Source: Bradyrhizobium cosmicum
GTDB lineage: Bacteria; Pseudomonadota; Alphaproteobacteria; Rhizobiales; Xanthobacteraceae
Direction of reading: 5' to 3'
NCBI RefSeq assembly: GCF_007290395.2
Contig: NZ_CP041656.2
Span: forward strand, 6,138,001-6,202,000
Length of the DNA stretch: 64,000 bases
The notes beneath the pieces were generated by a model. That model worked only from the letters and a program-made list of their open reading frames with translations, made no database searches and was not told the origin of the DNA. Positions 8,874 through 17,741 of this stretch are shown piece after piece (the first letter of the stretch is position 1; each line of letters begins with the position of its first letter). The translations under genes were made by a program, and so were the position numbers.

Positions 8874-9482
8874 CTACTTGGACGGCGCGGGGGCCGGGTT
8901 GAAATCAACCTTCGGCGCGGTCGAGATTTCCTTCTCGTTCTCGACCGAGAAATTCGGCTTCTCCTTGTAGCCGAACACCATCGCGGTAAGGTTGCTCGGG
9001 AAGGAGCGGATAGTGACGTTATACTCCTGCACCGCCTTGATGTAGCGGTTGCGCGCCACCGTGATGCGGTTCTCGGTACCTTCGAGCTGCGACATCAGGT
9101 CCTTGAACAGCGCGTCCGATTTGAGCTGCGGGTAATTCTCGGTGACGACGAGCAGGCGCGAGAGCGCGCTGGAGAGTTCGCCCTGGGCGGCCTGGAATTT
9201 CTGGAAGGCTGCGGGGTCGTTCAGCACCTCCGGCGTCGCCTGGATGCTGCCGACCTTGGCGCGCGCATTGGTGACGCCGAGCAGCACGTCCTTCTCCTGC
9301 TGGGCAAAGCCCTTCACCGAGTTGACGAGATTGGGCACGAGATCGGCGCGGCGCTGATACTGGTTCACGACCTCGGACCAGTTGGCCTTGATCTGCTCGT
9401 CCTCGCTCTGGATCGCGTTGTAGCCGCAATTGGTCAAGCTGAGCGAGGCGAGCGCCGCCAGCATGGTGAGGATCTTGCGCAT
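8874..9482 (-). CDS. lemA: LemA family protein
   Basis: 202 residues. The N-terminal hydrophobic segment ends in a Cys (LTMLAALASLSLTNCGYNAIQ), so this is a membrane-anchored, possibly lipid-modified protein with a coiled-coil helical bundle. Diagnostic LemA stretches are present: NWSEVVNQYQRRADLVPNLV near residues 35-54, ENYPQLKSD, and LEGTENRITVARNRYI followed by YNVTIRSFPSNL. The family forms envelope complexes of unsettled function and is usually encoded with TPM proteins, as here. ATG 9482 is preceded by GGGAG at seven bases. Probably the first gene of a three-gene operon. Confidence 0.93.
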   Translation of the reverse strand: MRKILTMLAALASLSLTNCGYNAIQSEDEQIKANWSEVVNQYQRRADLVPNLVNSVKGFAQQEKDVLLGVTNARAKVGSIQATPEVLNDPAAFQKFQAAQGELSSALSRLLVVTENYPQLKSDALFKDLMSQLEGTENRITVARNRYIKAVQEYNVTIRSFPSNLTAMVFGYKEKPNFSVENEKEISTAPKVDFNPAPAPSK

Positions 9483-9640
9483 CAAATTTCTCCCGGTGGA
9501 ATCGGGGGCAACCTAGCAGATTGCGCACGAAAAGCAGCCGATTTACGCAAGCCTCCTGCCTATCCCCTTGCCTATCTCTGGCCGACATAGTCAACTTGAC
9601 GGAACAATAAGACAGACTGGAAACGCTGAGGGGGAACGCG

Positions 9641-10495
9641 ATGTCCTCGTTCGATACCATCCTCGTGGAACGGCCGGAGCCGGCGATCGCCCGGATCGTG
9701 ATGAACCGGCCCGATGCGCGCAACGCGCAGAACCTGCAAATGACCTACGACCTCAATGCCGCCTTTGACGACGCGGTGCAGGACGACGCGGTCAAGGTCA
9801 TCATCCTCGCCGGCAACGGGCCGCACTTCTCCTCCGGCCACGACCTCCGCCCCGGTGGCAAGAATGCCGCAGGCGTCGATTTTCCGCCGGTGGGAAATTG
9901 GGGCGGCTTTGCCGAACCCAACGCGCACGGCCGCTTCGCACGTGAGCAGGAAATCTATCTCCAGATCACGCGCCGCTGGCGCAACCTCGCCAAGCCGACC
10001 ATTGCCGAGGTGCACGGCAAGTGCATCGCCGGCGGCCTGATGCTGGCATGGGCCTGCGACCTCATCGTCGCCAGCGACGATGCGCAGTTCTGCGACCCCG
10101 TGGTCACCATGGGCGTCTGCGGCGTCGAATGGTTCGTGCATCCCTGGGAGCTCGGGCCGCGCAAAGCCAAGGAATTCCTGTTCACCGCCGACAGCTGGAG
10201 CGCCGAGGAGGCGCATCAGCTCGGTATGGTGAACCAGGTCGTGCCGCGCGCGGAGTTGTCGGCGCGCGTGCTGGATCTGGCGCGCCGGATCGCATCGAAG
10301 CCGTCGTTTGCACTGAAGCTGACCAAGGAAGCCGTCAACCGCTCGGTCGATGTGATGGGCCAGCCGGCCGCGATCGACCAGGCCTTTGCGCTGCATCAGC
10401 TCTGTCACGCTCACAATCTTCAGGAGTTCGGCATGGTGGTCGATCCATCCGGACTGCATCCCTCCGTGCGCAAGCCGCCGGCGGCCGCGGAGTAG
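9641..10495 (+). CDS. Enoyl-CoA hydratase/isomerase family protein lacking both hydratase glutamates
   Basis: A 284-residue crotonase-fold protein. The two oxyanion-hole regions (SSGHDLR near 64-70 and IAGGLMLA near 129-136) are intact. A gap-free alignment of the 126-160 stretch with mitochondrial enoyl-CoA hydratase puts Met134 and Val154 where the two catalytic Glu normally are, so ordinary syn-hydration is doubtful. An isomerase, hydrolase, lyase or hydratase on an unusual acyl-CoA are open alternatives. It heads a three-gene operon with two acyl-CoA dehydrogenase subunits, with four bases to the next gene. Role inferred: one step in degradation of a branched, cyclic or dicarboxylic acyl-CoA. 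Confidence 0.88.
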   Translation: MSSFDTILVERPEPAIARIVMNRPDARNAQNLQMTYDLNAAFDDAVQDDAVKVIILAGNGPHFSSGHDLRPGGKNAAGVDFPPVGNWGGFAEPNAHGRFAREQEIYLQITRRWRNLAKPTIAEVHGKCIAGGLMLAWACDLIVASDDAQFCDPVVTMGVCGVEWFVHPWELGPRKAKEFLFTADSWSAEEAHQLGMVNQVVPRAELSARVLDLARRIASKPSFALKLTKEAVNRSVDVMGQPAAIDQAFALHQLCHAHNLQEFGMVVDPSGLHPSVRKPPAAAE

Positions 10496-10499
10496 AGCC

Positions 10500-11648
10500 A
10501 TGGACCTCAATCTCAGTGACGAGCAACGCCTGTTGCGCGAGAGCGCGGAGCGCTTCGTTGCCGAAAGCTACGATGCCGATCACCGTCGCAAGACGGCGAA
10601 CGATCCGCTCGGCTTCAGCCCTGCGGTGTGGAAGCAGTTCGCCGAACTCGGCTGGCTGGCGCTGCCGATCCCTGAGGAGTTTGGCGGACTCGGCGGCGGC
10701 GCGGTCGAGATCGGTATTCTGATGGAAGCCTTCGGCCGCGGGCTGGTGTCCGAGCCTTATGTCGCGACGGTGGTGCTCGGAGCCGGACTGATCGACCGAT
10801 GCGGCAGCCCAACTCAGAAGCAGGCAATCCTGCCTGAGATCTCGGGCGGATCATTGAAGCTTGCCTTCGCCCATTCCGAGCGCGCGGCGCGGTTCGACCT
10901 CGCCAAGGTCGCGACCGCTGCCAGCAAGACGGCGCAAGGCTGGCGTCTTTCCGGCAGCAAGATCGCCGTGCTCGACGGCCACGCCGCCGACGAGATCATC
11001 GTCTCCGCGCATATTCACGATCACAAGGGGCCATCGGGACGGATCGGACTGTTCCTGGTGACGGCAACGGCGCCGGGTGTAGCCGTCAGCGACTATGAGC
11101 GCCTCGGCGGCGGGCGCGCCTGCAACATCGAACTGTCCGACGTGCATCTGCCGGAGGATGCGCTGCTCGGCGATGGGCACGACGCACTACCGGCGATCGA
11201 ATGGGCCGTCGATCGCGCCATGGCCGCGCTCGGCGCAGAGGCCGTCGGCATCATGCAGGTGCTGCTCGACACCACGCTGGAGTACACCAAGATCCGCAAG
11301 CAGTTCGGCCGGCCGCTCTCCGCCAACCAGGTGATCCGTCACCGGCTCGCCGATATGGCGATGCAGGTCGACGAGTCACGCTCGATGGCGTTGCGCGCCG
11401 CGCTGAAGGTTGACAGTCCGCCGGTCGAGCGCGCACGGGCGGCGTCGGGCGCGAAGGCGAAGATCGGCAAATGCGCGCGCTTCGTCGGCGAGCAGTCGAT
11501 CCAGCTCCACGGCGGCATGGGCGTCACCGAGGAGCTCGAGGTCGGCGCCTATTTCAAGCGGCTGGTCGCCTTCGACACCCTGTTCGGCGGCAGCGCGCAT
11601 CATTATGGCCGCCACGCCCGGCTTGGCCGCACCATCGTCCCCGCCTGA
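10500..11648 (+). CDS. Acyl-CoA dehydrogenase, small-subunit type
   Basis: 382 residues with the three-domain acyl-CoA dehydrogenase fold: N-terminal helices, a middle beta domain, and a C-terminal helical bundle including YTKIRKQFGRPLSANQ and LHGGMGVTEELEVG. The place that carries the catalytic Glu in medium-chain dehydrogenase reads FGGSAHH, so that base is missing. Such subunits usually pair with a second acyl-CoA dehydrogenase to make an alpha2beta2 flavoenzyme, as in PimC/PimD of pimelate degradation and ChsE1/ChsE2 of steroid side-chain degradation. Both the next gene and the tight spacing support this. ATG 10500 is chosen over the longer upstream frame, which overlaps the crotonase gene. 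Confidence 0.88.
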   Translation: MDLNLSDEQRLLRESAERFVAESYDADHRRKTANDPLGFSPAVWKQFAELGWLALPIPEEFGGLGGGAVEIGILMEAFGRGLVSEPYVATVVLGAGLIDRCGSPTQKQAILPEISGGSLKLAFAHSERAARFDLAKVATAASKTAQGWRLSGSKIAVLDGHAADEIIVSAHIHDHKGPSGRIGLFLVTATAPGVAVSDYERLGGGRACNIELSDVHLPEDALLGDGHDALPAIEWAVDRAMAALGAEAVGIMQVLLDTTLEYTKIRKQFGRPLSANQVIRHRLADMAMQVDESRSMALRAALKVDSPPVERARAASGAKAKIGKCARFVGEQSIQLHGGMGVTEELEVGAYFKRLVAFDTLFGGSAHHYGRHARLGRTIVPA

Positions 11649-11663
11649 CACCAGGAGCGCATC

Positions 11664-12860
11664 ATGGACCTGTCGTTCAATGCCGAGGAGCGCGCCTTCC
11701 AGGACGAGGTGCGCGGTTTCATTGCCAAAAATCTCACCGAGGAGATGAAGCGCGCCACCGCGCTGACGCCCTCGGTGTTCTCCGACCCCGACATCGGCAT
11801 GGCCTGGCAGCGCGTACTGCACAGCCGCGGCTGGGGCGCGCCGGGCTGGCCGGTCGAATACGGCGGCCCGGACTGGACGCCGGCGCAGCGCTGGATTTTC
11901 GAGACGGAAAGCGCGCGGGCCGGCGCGCCGAATGTCAACGTGATGGGCGTGAAGATGGTCGGGCCCGTCATCATCGGCTTCGGTTCGCCCGAGCAGAAGA
12001 ATTTCTACCTGCCGCGGATTCTCTCCGGCGAAGACTATTGGTGCCAGGGCTATTCCGAGCCAGGCTCGGGCTCCGATCTGTCCTCGTTGAAGACGCGCGC
12101 CGTGCGCGACGGCGACGACTACATCATCAACGGCACCAAGATCTGGACCACCCATGCCCATCATGCCAACCGCATGTTCGCGCTGGTGCGCACCAGCGAC
12201 GGGCCGCGACAGCAGGACGGCATCAGCTTCATCCTGATCGACATGAAGACGCCAGGCATCACCACGCGGCCGATCCTGACCATCGGCGGCGACCACGAGG
12301 TCAACCAGGTGTTCTTCGACGACGTGCGCGTGCCCGTCGCCAACCGCGTCGGCGATGAAGGCAAGGGCTGGACCTACGGCAAATATCTGCTCGAGTTCGA
12401 GCGCGGCTCGGGGATCGCCTCGGCAAAGCTGCGCGAGGGGCTGAAGGCGATTGCGGATCTTGCCGAGTCGGACCTGACGGGACGCGCGATCGACAGCCCC
12501 GACATCGCGACGCGCATCTCGGAGGTCGAGGTCGACATCGACGCGCTGGAGATGACCGAGCTGCGGGTGCTCTCGGCGCTCCAGACTGGCCAAAATCCCG
12601 GCGCGGTGTCGTCGATCCTGAAGCTGCGCAACAGCGAGATCCGCCAAGCCGTGACGCGGCTCGGGGTCGACGTGATCGGCCACGACGCGCTCGCCGTCGA
12701 GCCGATGCGCCCGCTCTACAGGCTCAACCACGAGCCGCCGACACCCGAGGACATGCTGACAGTCTTGCCGGAATATCTCAACGGCCGGGCCTATACGATC
12801 TTCGGCGGCACCTCGGAGATCCAGCGCGACATCATCGCGAAGATGATGCTGGGGATTTGA
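11664..12860 (+). CDS. Acyl-CoA dehydrogenase, large-subunit type
   Basis: A 398-residue acyl-CoA dehydrogenase with YSEPGSGSDLSSLKTRA (flavin and substrate contacts, near 130-146), INGTKIWTTHAH, and the C-terminal IFGGTSEIQRDIIAKMMLG. The usual medium-chain-type catalytic Glu is Gly here (FGG), but Glu246 in EFERG aligns with the alternative base position used by isovaleryl-CoA dehydrogenase, so this subunit may supply the base for a two-subunit enzyme. It starts 15 bases after the small subunit gene. The pair resembles PimC/PimD in size and order-independent layout; the physiological substrate is not readable from the sequence. Confidence 0.9.
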   Translation: MDLSFNAEERAFQDEVRGFIAKNLTEEMKRATALTPSVFSDPDIGMAWQRVLHSRGWGAPGWPVEYGGPDWTPAQRWIFETESARAGAPNVNVMGVKMVGPVIIGFGSPEQKNFYLPRILSGEDYWCQGYSEPGSGSDLSSLKTRAVRDGDDYIINGTKIWTTHAHHANRMFALVRTSDGPRQQDGISFILIDMKTPGITTRPILTIGGDHEVNQVFFDDVRVPVANRVGDEGKGWTYGKYLLEFERGSGIASAKLREGLKAIADLAESDLTGRAIDSPDIATRISEVEVDIDALEMTELRVLSALQTGQNPGAVSSILKLRNSEIRQAVTRLGVDVIGHDALAVEPMRPLYRLNHEPPTPEDMLTVLPEYLNGRAYTIFGGTSEIQRDIIAKMMLGI

Positions 12861-12894
12861 GGGCTGTAGCCCGGATGGAGCGACATTCTCCGCT

Positions 12895-13062
12895 GTCGTC
12901 CCCGCGAAGGCGGGGACCCATAACCACAGGCGGACGTGGTTACGGGGACTCGGAGTTGTCAGCTTCCGCCACAACCACTCCCTGTGGTTATGGATCCCGG
13001 GTTCGCGCTTCCGCCTTCGCTCTTCGAGCTTCGGCGGACAAGTCGCGCGCCCCGGGACGACA
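12895..13062. repeat. Palindromic intergenic repeat, family C
   Basis: A long imperfect palindrome between two convergent genes: GTCGTCCCCGCGAAGGCGGG at the left end and GCGCGCCCCGGGACGAC at the right, with inner arms around CCATAACCACAGG and CCTGTGGTTATGG. Bases 12861-12881 (GTAGCCCGGATGGAGC) look like the edge of yet another element. It may act as a transcription end point for both flanking genes. Confidence 0.75.
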
Positions 13063-13087
13063 GTTGAATGTGTCGCAACGGCTGCGT

Positions 13088-15412
13088 TCAGCCCGCCGCC
13101 TTCGCGTCCCGGATCGCCTTCCAGATCTTCTGCGGCGTCAGGGGCGTGTTGAGCTGGGTGATGCCGAGCTCGGCGAGCGCGTCCATCACGCCGTTGGTGA
13201 CGCAGGGCGGGCCGCCGATGGCGCCGGATTCGCCGCAGCCCTTGGCGCCGAGCGGGTTGGTGCGGCAGGGGGCGGAATCATCCAGCGTCACCACGATGGG
13301 CGGCACGTCGTCGGCGCGCGGGATGCAATAGTCCTGGTAGCTCGCGGTCAGGAGCTGGCCGTCCGCATCGTAGGACACGCCTTCGTACAGCGCCTGGCCG
13401 ATGCCCTGCGCGACGCCGCCATGGATCTGGCCGGTAACAAGCATCGGGTTCACGGCCACGCCGACGTCGTCGACGGTGGTGTAGCGCACCACCTTGGAGA
13501 CGCCGGTCTCCGGATCGATCTCGACCTCGCAGATATGGGTGCCGTTCGGCCAGCTCGGACCGTCGACCTCACCTTCGGAATCGACGCTGAGCTTGGCGCC
13601 GCCTTCCTTCTCGGCCAAATCGAACAGGCTGATGCGGCGGTCGGTACCGACCACGGTCAGCATGCCGCCCTGGTACTCGATGTCCTCGACCGAGGTTTCC
13701 AGCACGTTCGCCGCCTTCTCGCGCGCCTTCTGGATCAGATCATTGGAGGAGACCGCAACAGCCGTACCCCCGACGAACAGCGAGCGCGAGCCGACGCTGC
13801 CAAACCCCTGCGCGAGATCGGTGTCGCCCTGCACGACGTCGATCTTGTCCATGGGGATGCCGAGCGTATCGGAGATCATCTGGGTGTAGGTGGTCTGCAG
13901 CCCCTGCCCCATTGCCATAGTGCCGGAATGCAGGATGACGCGGCCCTGCGAAGTCGCGTGCAGGCTGACCTTCTCGGTGTGGGCCCGGCCACCGGTCCAT
14001 TCGATGTAGGAGGTGAGGCCGCGGCCGTAGAGCAGGCCCTTCTTCTTCGCGGCCTTCTTGCGCGCGGCAAAGCCGTCCCAGTCGGCGAGCTTTACGGCAC
14101 GATCGAGCATGTGCGCGAACGCGCCGGAGTCGTAGACCTGTCCGGCGGCATTGGTGTAGGGCAGCTGCGCCGGCTTGATGTAGTTGGCCTTGCGGATCGC
14201 ACGCGGATCCATGCCGATCTTGCGCGCGGCTGCGTCGAACAGGCGCTCGACGATGAAGACCGCCTCGGGGCGGCCCGCGCCGCGATAGGCACCGACCGGC
14301 GCGGTGTGGGTCATCACCGACTTCACTTCGAAATGCACCAGCGGTAGATCGTAGACGCCGGTCTGCACGAACGGGCCGAGCACCAGCGGAATGATGTTCG
14401 CCGCACCCGAAGAGTACGCGCCGGTGCAGCCGATCGACTTGACGCGATAGGCCAGCACCTTGCCCTTCTCGTCGAGCGCGAAGGACGCGGTCGAGGTCAG
14501 ATCGCGGCCGTGGGTGCCGCCGACGAATTCGTCGGTGCGGTCGCCGCGCCAGCGGATCTTCCTGCTAAGCTTGGTCGCGGCGTAGGCGACGATGCCGTCT
14601 TCCGGATAGAGATTGGTCTTCTGGCCGAACCCGCCGCCGATATCGCCGACCAGCACGCGGACGCTGTCCTTGGGTCGCTTCAGCACGGCTTCCGCCAGCA
14701 CGTCGTGGGTCGAGGCCGGGGTCTGCGACTGCACATGCAGCAGGAGACGGCCGGTCTTCTTGTCGATCTCGGCAATGGTCGAGCGCGGCTCCATCGCGGA
14801 GGGCACGAGACGCTGGCTGACGATATCCAGCTCGACGGTATGCGCGGCCTTGGCGAAGGCTTCATCCGCCTTGGCGGCATCGCCATAGCTCATCGCGCCG
14901 ACGATGTTGTCGGGCGCCTCCGGCCAAACCACGGGCGCGCCCGGCTTGACGGCCTCGACGGGATCGACCACCGCAGGCTGAACGTCATATTCGACCACGA
15001 TGGCTTCAGCCGCGCTCTGCGCCTCGCTGCGCGAGGATGCGACCACGGCGGCCACGGCTTCGCCGGCATAGCGCACGATTTCATGGGCGAGCAGGCGGCG
15101 CGGCGGCACCGTCATCGGCTTGCCGTCGGGACGCTTGAAGATGCTCAGCGTCGGGATGGTGCCGATGTCGTCCTTGACGAGGTCGGCGCCGGTGTAGATC
15201 GCGGCAACGCCGGGCATCTCGGCCGCGGCGCTGGTGTCGATCGAGACAAGCTTCGCGTGGGCGTGTGGCGAGCGCAGCACATGCAACCACAGCGCGCCCT
15301 CCTCCGGCTTGTCGTCGATGAACTGCCCCTTCCCGGTGAGCAGCCGCTGGTCTTCCAAACGCTTGACGGGCTGGCCCGCTCCGAAACGCAAATTGCCGGG
15401 AAGAATGTTCAT
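13088..15412 (-). CDS. CoxL-like molybdopterin-binding hydroxylase large subunit, form II
   Basis: 774 residues of the xanthine oxidase/CO dehydrogenase large-subunit family, which binds the molybdenum-cytosine-dinucleotide cofactor. AYRGAGR at 375-381 is the form II signature; true CO dehydrogenase has AYxCSFR instead. GCGESGAIGGPP near 726-737 carries the catalytic Glu (about 728), and GGGFGQKTNLYPED is the first cofactor loop. Length is normal. The partner FAD (medium) and 2Fe-2S (small) subunits are not adjacent on either side, which is unusual. It hydroxylates an unknown aldehyde, heterocycle or similar substrate. GAGGA nine bases before ATG 15412 supports the start. Confidence 0.9.
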   Translation of the reverse strand: MNILPGNLRFGAGQPVKRLEDQRLLTGKGQFIDDKPEEGALWLHVLRSPHAHAKLVSIDTSAAAEMPGVAAIYTGADLVKDDIGTIPTLSIFKRPDGKPMTVPPRRLLAHEIVRYAGEAVAAVVASSRSEAQSAAEAIVVEYDVQPAVVDPVEAVKPGAPVVWPEAPDNIVGAMSYGDAAKADEAFAKAAHTVELDIVSQRLVPSAMEPRSTIAEIDKKTGRLLLHVQSQTPASTHDVLAEAVLKRPKDSVRVLVGDIGGGFGQKTNLYPEDGIVAYAATKLSRKIRWRGDRTDEFVGGTHGRDLTSTASFALDEKGKVLAYRVKSIGCTGAYSSGAANIIPLVLGPFVQTGVYDLPLVHFEVKSVMTHTAPVGAYRGAGRPEAVFIVERLFDAAARKIGMDPRAIRKANYIKPAQLPYTNAAGQVYDSGAFAHMLDRAVKLADWDGFAARKKAAKKKGLLYGRGLTSYIEWTGGRAHTEKVSLHATSQGRVILHSGTMAMGQGLQTTYTQMISDTLGIPMDKIDVVQGDTDLAQGFGSVGSRSLFVGGTAVAVSSNDLIQKAREKAANVLETSVEDIEYQGGMLTVVGTDRRISLFDLAEKEGGAKLSVDSEGEVDGPSWPNGTHICEVEIDPETGVSKVVRYTTVDDVGVAVNPMLVTGQIHGGVAQGIGQALYEGVSYDADGQLLTASYQDYCIPRADDVPPIVVTLDDSAPCRTNPLGAKGCGESGAIGGPPCVTNGVMDALAELGITQLNTPLTPQKIWKAIRDAKAAG

Positions 15413-15525
15413 TCCGCTGGGTCCTCAGAGTCTCTTGAAATGCGGCAGCCTTTTAGCGGATCGGGGCAGGCGAGACCAGCCGCGGTTTTGGGCGGCGGGA
15501 CCGTGGATTCGTCATGCCCGGGGGT

Positions 15526-16401
15526 CTAAACTAGCTCCCTGAGCGCCGCCTCCACGACCTTGCGCGCGTCGTCCGTCAGAGGGGCCTGCGGCGGGACGGG
15601 GTCGCCGACCTCGTAGCCCTGGCTCGCGAGCCCGGCCTTGATGCAGGCGGCGAGATTGAAGCGCGCGAAGGCCTCGTTGATCCGCCACAGCCTGCGCTGC
15701 AGAGCCATGGCCTCGTCCCAGCGGCCGGCCTTGCAGAGCTCGTAGAGCGCGACGCTCTGGCGCGGGATGATGCAGGCCGGGCCCGCCATCCAGCCGAGCC
15801 CGCCGATCAACATCACCGCGGCCGGAATATGGGCGGAGGCCGAGAACACGCGCAAGGCATCGCCGCAACGGTTCATGATCGAGAGCAGCCGGCCGGTATT
15901 GGTCGAGGCGTCCTTGATGTAGCCGATGCGCGGATGCGCGGCGAGGCGCGCGATGACGTCGAGAGTCAGGTCGGAACGCTGGAATTGCGGATTGGTGTAG
16001 ATGACGACGGGAATATCCACTGCGTCGGCGATGCTGCGGAAATAGGATTCCACCTGCGCGTCCGCGAGCGGAAAATACGCCTCCAGGATCGCCAGAATGC
16101 CGTCGGCCCCGAGCTTCTGATACGCCTTCGCCTGCGCCACCGCATCAGCCGTCGACGTGGAAGCGACGCCGGCCACCACGGGCACGCGGCCCTTCGCGGC
16201 CTCGATGGTGGTCTGCACGACCGCCGTGCGCTGCGCGGCGTTGAGATAGGCGAACTCGCCGGTCGAGCCCAGCGGCGTCAGCCCGTGCACGCCGGCGCCG
16301 ATCAGATCGTCGCAGAGTTTTGCCAGCACCTTCGTGCGGACAGCGCCGTCCGCATCGACGGGCGAGACCAGATAGGGAAACACCCCGTGAAATTCGGTCA
16401 T
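15526..16401 (-). CDS. Dihydrodipicolinate synthase/N-acetylneuraminate lyase family protein
   Basis: A 291-residue class I aldolase-like enzyme. The Schiff-base Lys is in GYIKDAS (Lys163), the catalytic Tyr in VVIYTNP (Tyr135), and the pyruvate carboxylate loop reads GSTGE at 45-49 instead of the usual GTTGE. It should add or remove pyruvate or a related 2-oxo acid in the cytoplasm. True DapA is usually isolated with housekeeping genes; this copy lies in catabolic surroundings, so sugar-acid lyase or dehydratase activity is at least as likely. It is 113 bases upstream of the CoxL-like gene on the same strand. Confidence 0.88.
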   Translation of the reverse strand: MTEFHGVFPYLVSPVDADGAVRTKVLAKLCDDLIGAGVHGLTPLGSTGEFAYLNAAQRTAVVQTTIEAAKGRVPVVAGVASTSTADAVAQAKAYQKLGADGILAILEAYFPLADAQVESYFRSIADAVDIPVVIYTNPQFQRSDLTLDVIARLAAHPRIGYIKDASTNTGRLLSIMNRCGDALRVFSASAHIPAAVMLIGGLGWMAGPACIIPRQSVALYELCKAGRWDEAMALQRRLWRINEAFARFNLAACIKAGLASQGYEVGDPVPPQAPLTDDARKVVEAALRELV

Positions 16402-16577
16402 GGCGGGTCCGATGCAGAAGGCTGGAGCATATCGGCAAACAGGCGTCGTGCGCCCTGTCTGCTGCTAACACGCAACAAAATTGCCAGCAAGCTCGCGCAT
16501 TGACCACTCCTTAACGACGTTGCGCGCCAGCCATCATGTCGCGCCCTTCCCCCACACCTTGTTAGGGAGTGATGGTG

Positions 16578-17726
16578 ATGGTGCCGGCCATGCCCATTAC
16601 AATGTTGTCCAGGCATTTGCATCCCGATCCGCGCATCCGGCGCGAGCTCGTCGATCTCCTGTACACGTCCCTGCCGCAAGTGTCCGCCATCGGCATCACG
16701 TCGGTGACGGGGGCCGTGGCGCTTGCCATCATGAGCGCCGATACCGGCTACGCCGTCATCGCGGCCTTCATCTTCATCACGGCCGCGGCCCGGATCTTTT
16801 CCCTGTTCCGCTACAAGTCCCGCGCCGCGCAGTTCTCCGATGCCGACGTGATCCGCTGGGAGCGGCTCTACGGCGCCGGCGCTTCAGCGTTCGGCCTTGC
16901 CCTCGGCATCCTGTCGTATCGGGCGCTCCAGATCGACGACGACCCGGGAGCGTGGATAGCATTCGGGCTTTCGATGTCGTTCTGCGTAGGTATGGTCTCA
17001 CGCGCGGCAATCCGTCCCTGGATTATCCTGACGACTGCCGCAATCCTGCTCGCACCAACCATTGCGGCTGGCCTGCTGCGGCCCGAGCTCGCCTACAAGC
17101 TCGGCGCGGTGATGCTGGTGTTCTTCTGGCTGACCCTGCGCGAAGCCTCCAAGCACCTCAGCGCCGCCTTCGTCGAACGCCTCGAAGCCAAGTATCGGCT
17201 GGCGCGGCAGGCCACCCACGATTTCCTCACGGGATTGCCGAACCGGGCCGCGTTTCTCCAGGCGCTGGCGGACACGCGCGGCGACTTCGCCATCATCGCC
17301 ATCGATCTCGACGGCTTCAAGCCGGTCAACGACCGTCACGGCCATCACGCCGGCGACGATCTGCTGCGCCAGGTAGCGGAGCGGCTGTCGTTCTGCATCG
17401 GCGGTACCGGACTTGCCGCGCGCTTCGGCGGCGACGAGTTCATGATGCTCAAGCCGGTTGCCGCTGGCAAAGACGGCCGCGAGGAAGCACTCGCCCTGGC
17501 GCGCCGGGCCATTCTCGATCTCTCGATCCCGTTCCTGCTGACCGACATCCCGGTCCGCATTGGCGCGAGCGCAGGAATTCTCGTCAGCGCCGGCGCTGCG
17601 ACCGCCGGTGCGACCGCGCAGCTTCTCGAGCAGGTCGACCGCGCCCTCTACGCGGCGAAACGCGCCGGAGGCAGCCGCTTCGCATGGGCGGATGAGGATT
17701 TGAGCCTCGAACGCGCAGCAGGCTGA
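16578..17726 (+). CDS. Membrane diguanylate cyclase (GGDEF), no inhibitory site
   Basis: 382 residues. About five or six membrane segments occupy residues 25-185, and a C-terminal GGDEF domain spans about 205-378. FGGDEF (GGDEF at 284-288) and DLTGLPNR-type DFLTGLPNRAAF are intact, so it should make cyclic di-GMP from two GTP. The RxxD inhibitory site five residues before GGDEF is absent, so product inhibition by that route is not expected. Start choice: AGGGAG at 16564-16569 is eight bases before ATG 16578; the GTG and ATG just upstream overlap this ribosome binding site. Converges on the VOC gene. Confidence 0.92.
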   Translation: MVPAMPITMLSRHLHPDPRIRRELVDLLYTSLPQVSAIGITSVTGAVALAIMSADTGYAVIAAFIFITAAARIFSLFRYKSRAAQFSDADVIRWERLYGAGASAFGLALGILSYRALQIDDDPGAWIAFGLSMSFCVGMVSRAAIRPWIILTTAAILLAPTIAAGLLRPELAYKLGAVMLVFFWLTLREASKHLSAAFVERLEAKYRLARQATHDFLTGLPNRAAFLQALADTRGDFAIIAIDLDGFKPVNDRHGHHAGDDLLRQVAERLSFCIGGTGLAARFGGDEFMMLKPVAAGKDGREEALALARRAILDLSIPFLLTDIPVRIGASAGILVSAGAATAGATAQLLEQVDRALYAAKRAGGSRFAWADEDLSLERAAG

Positions 17727-17741
17727 AGCTGCCGCGTTCGA

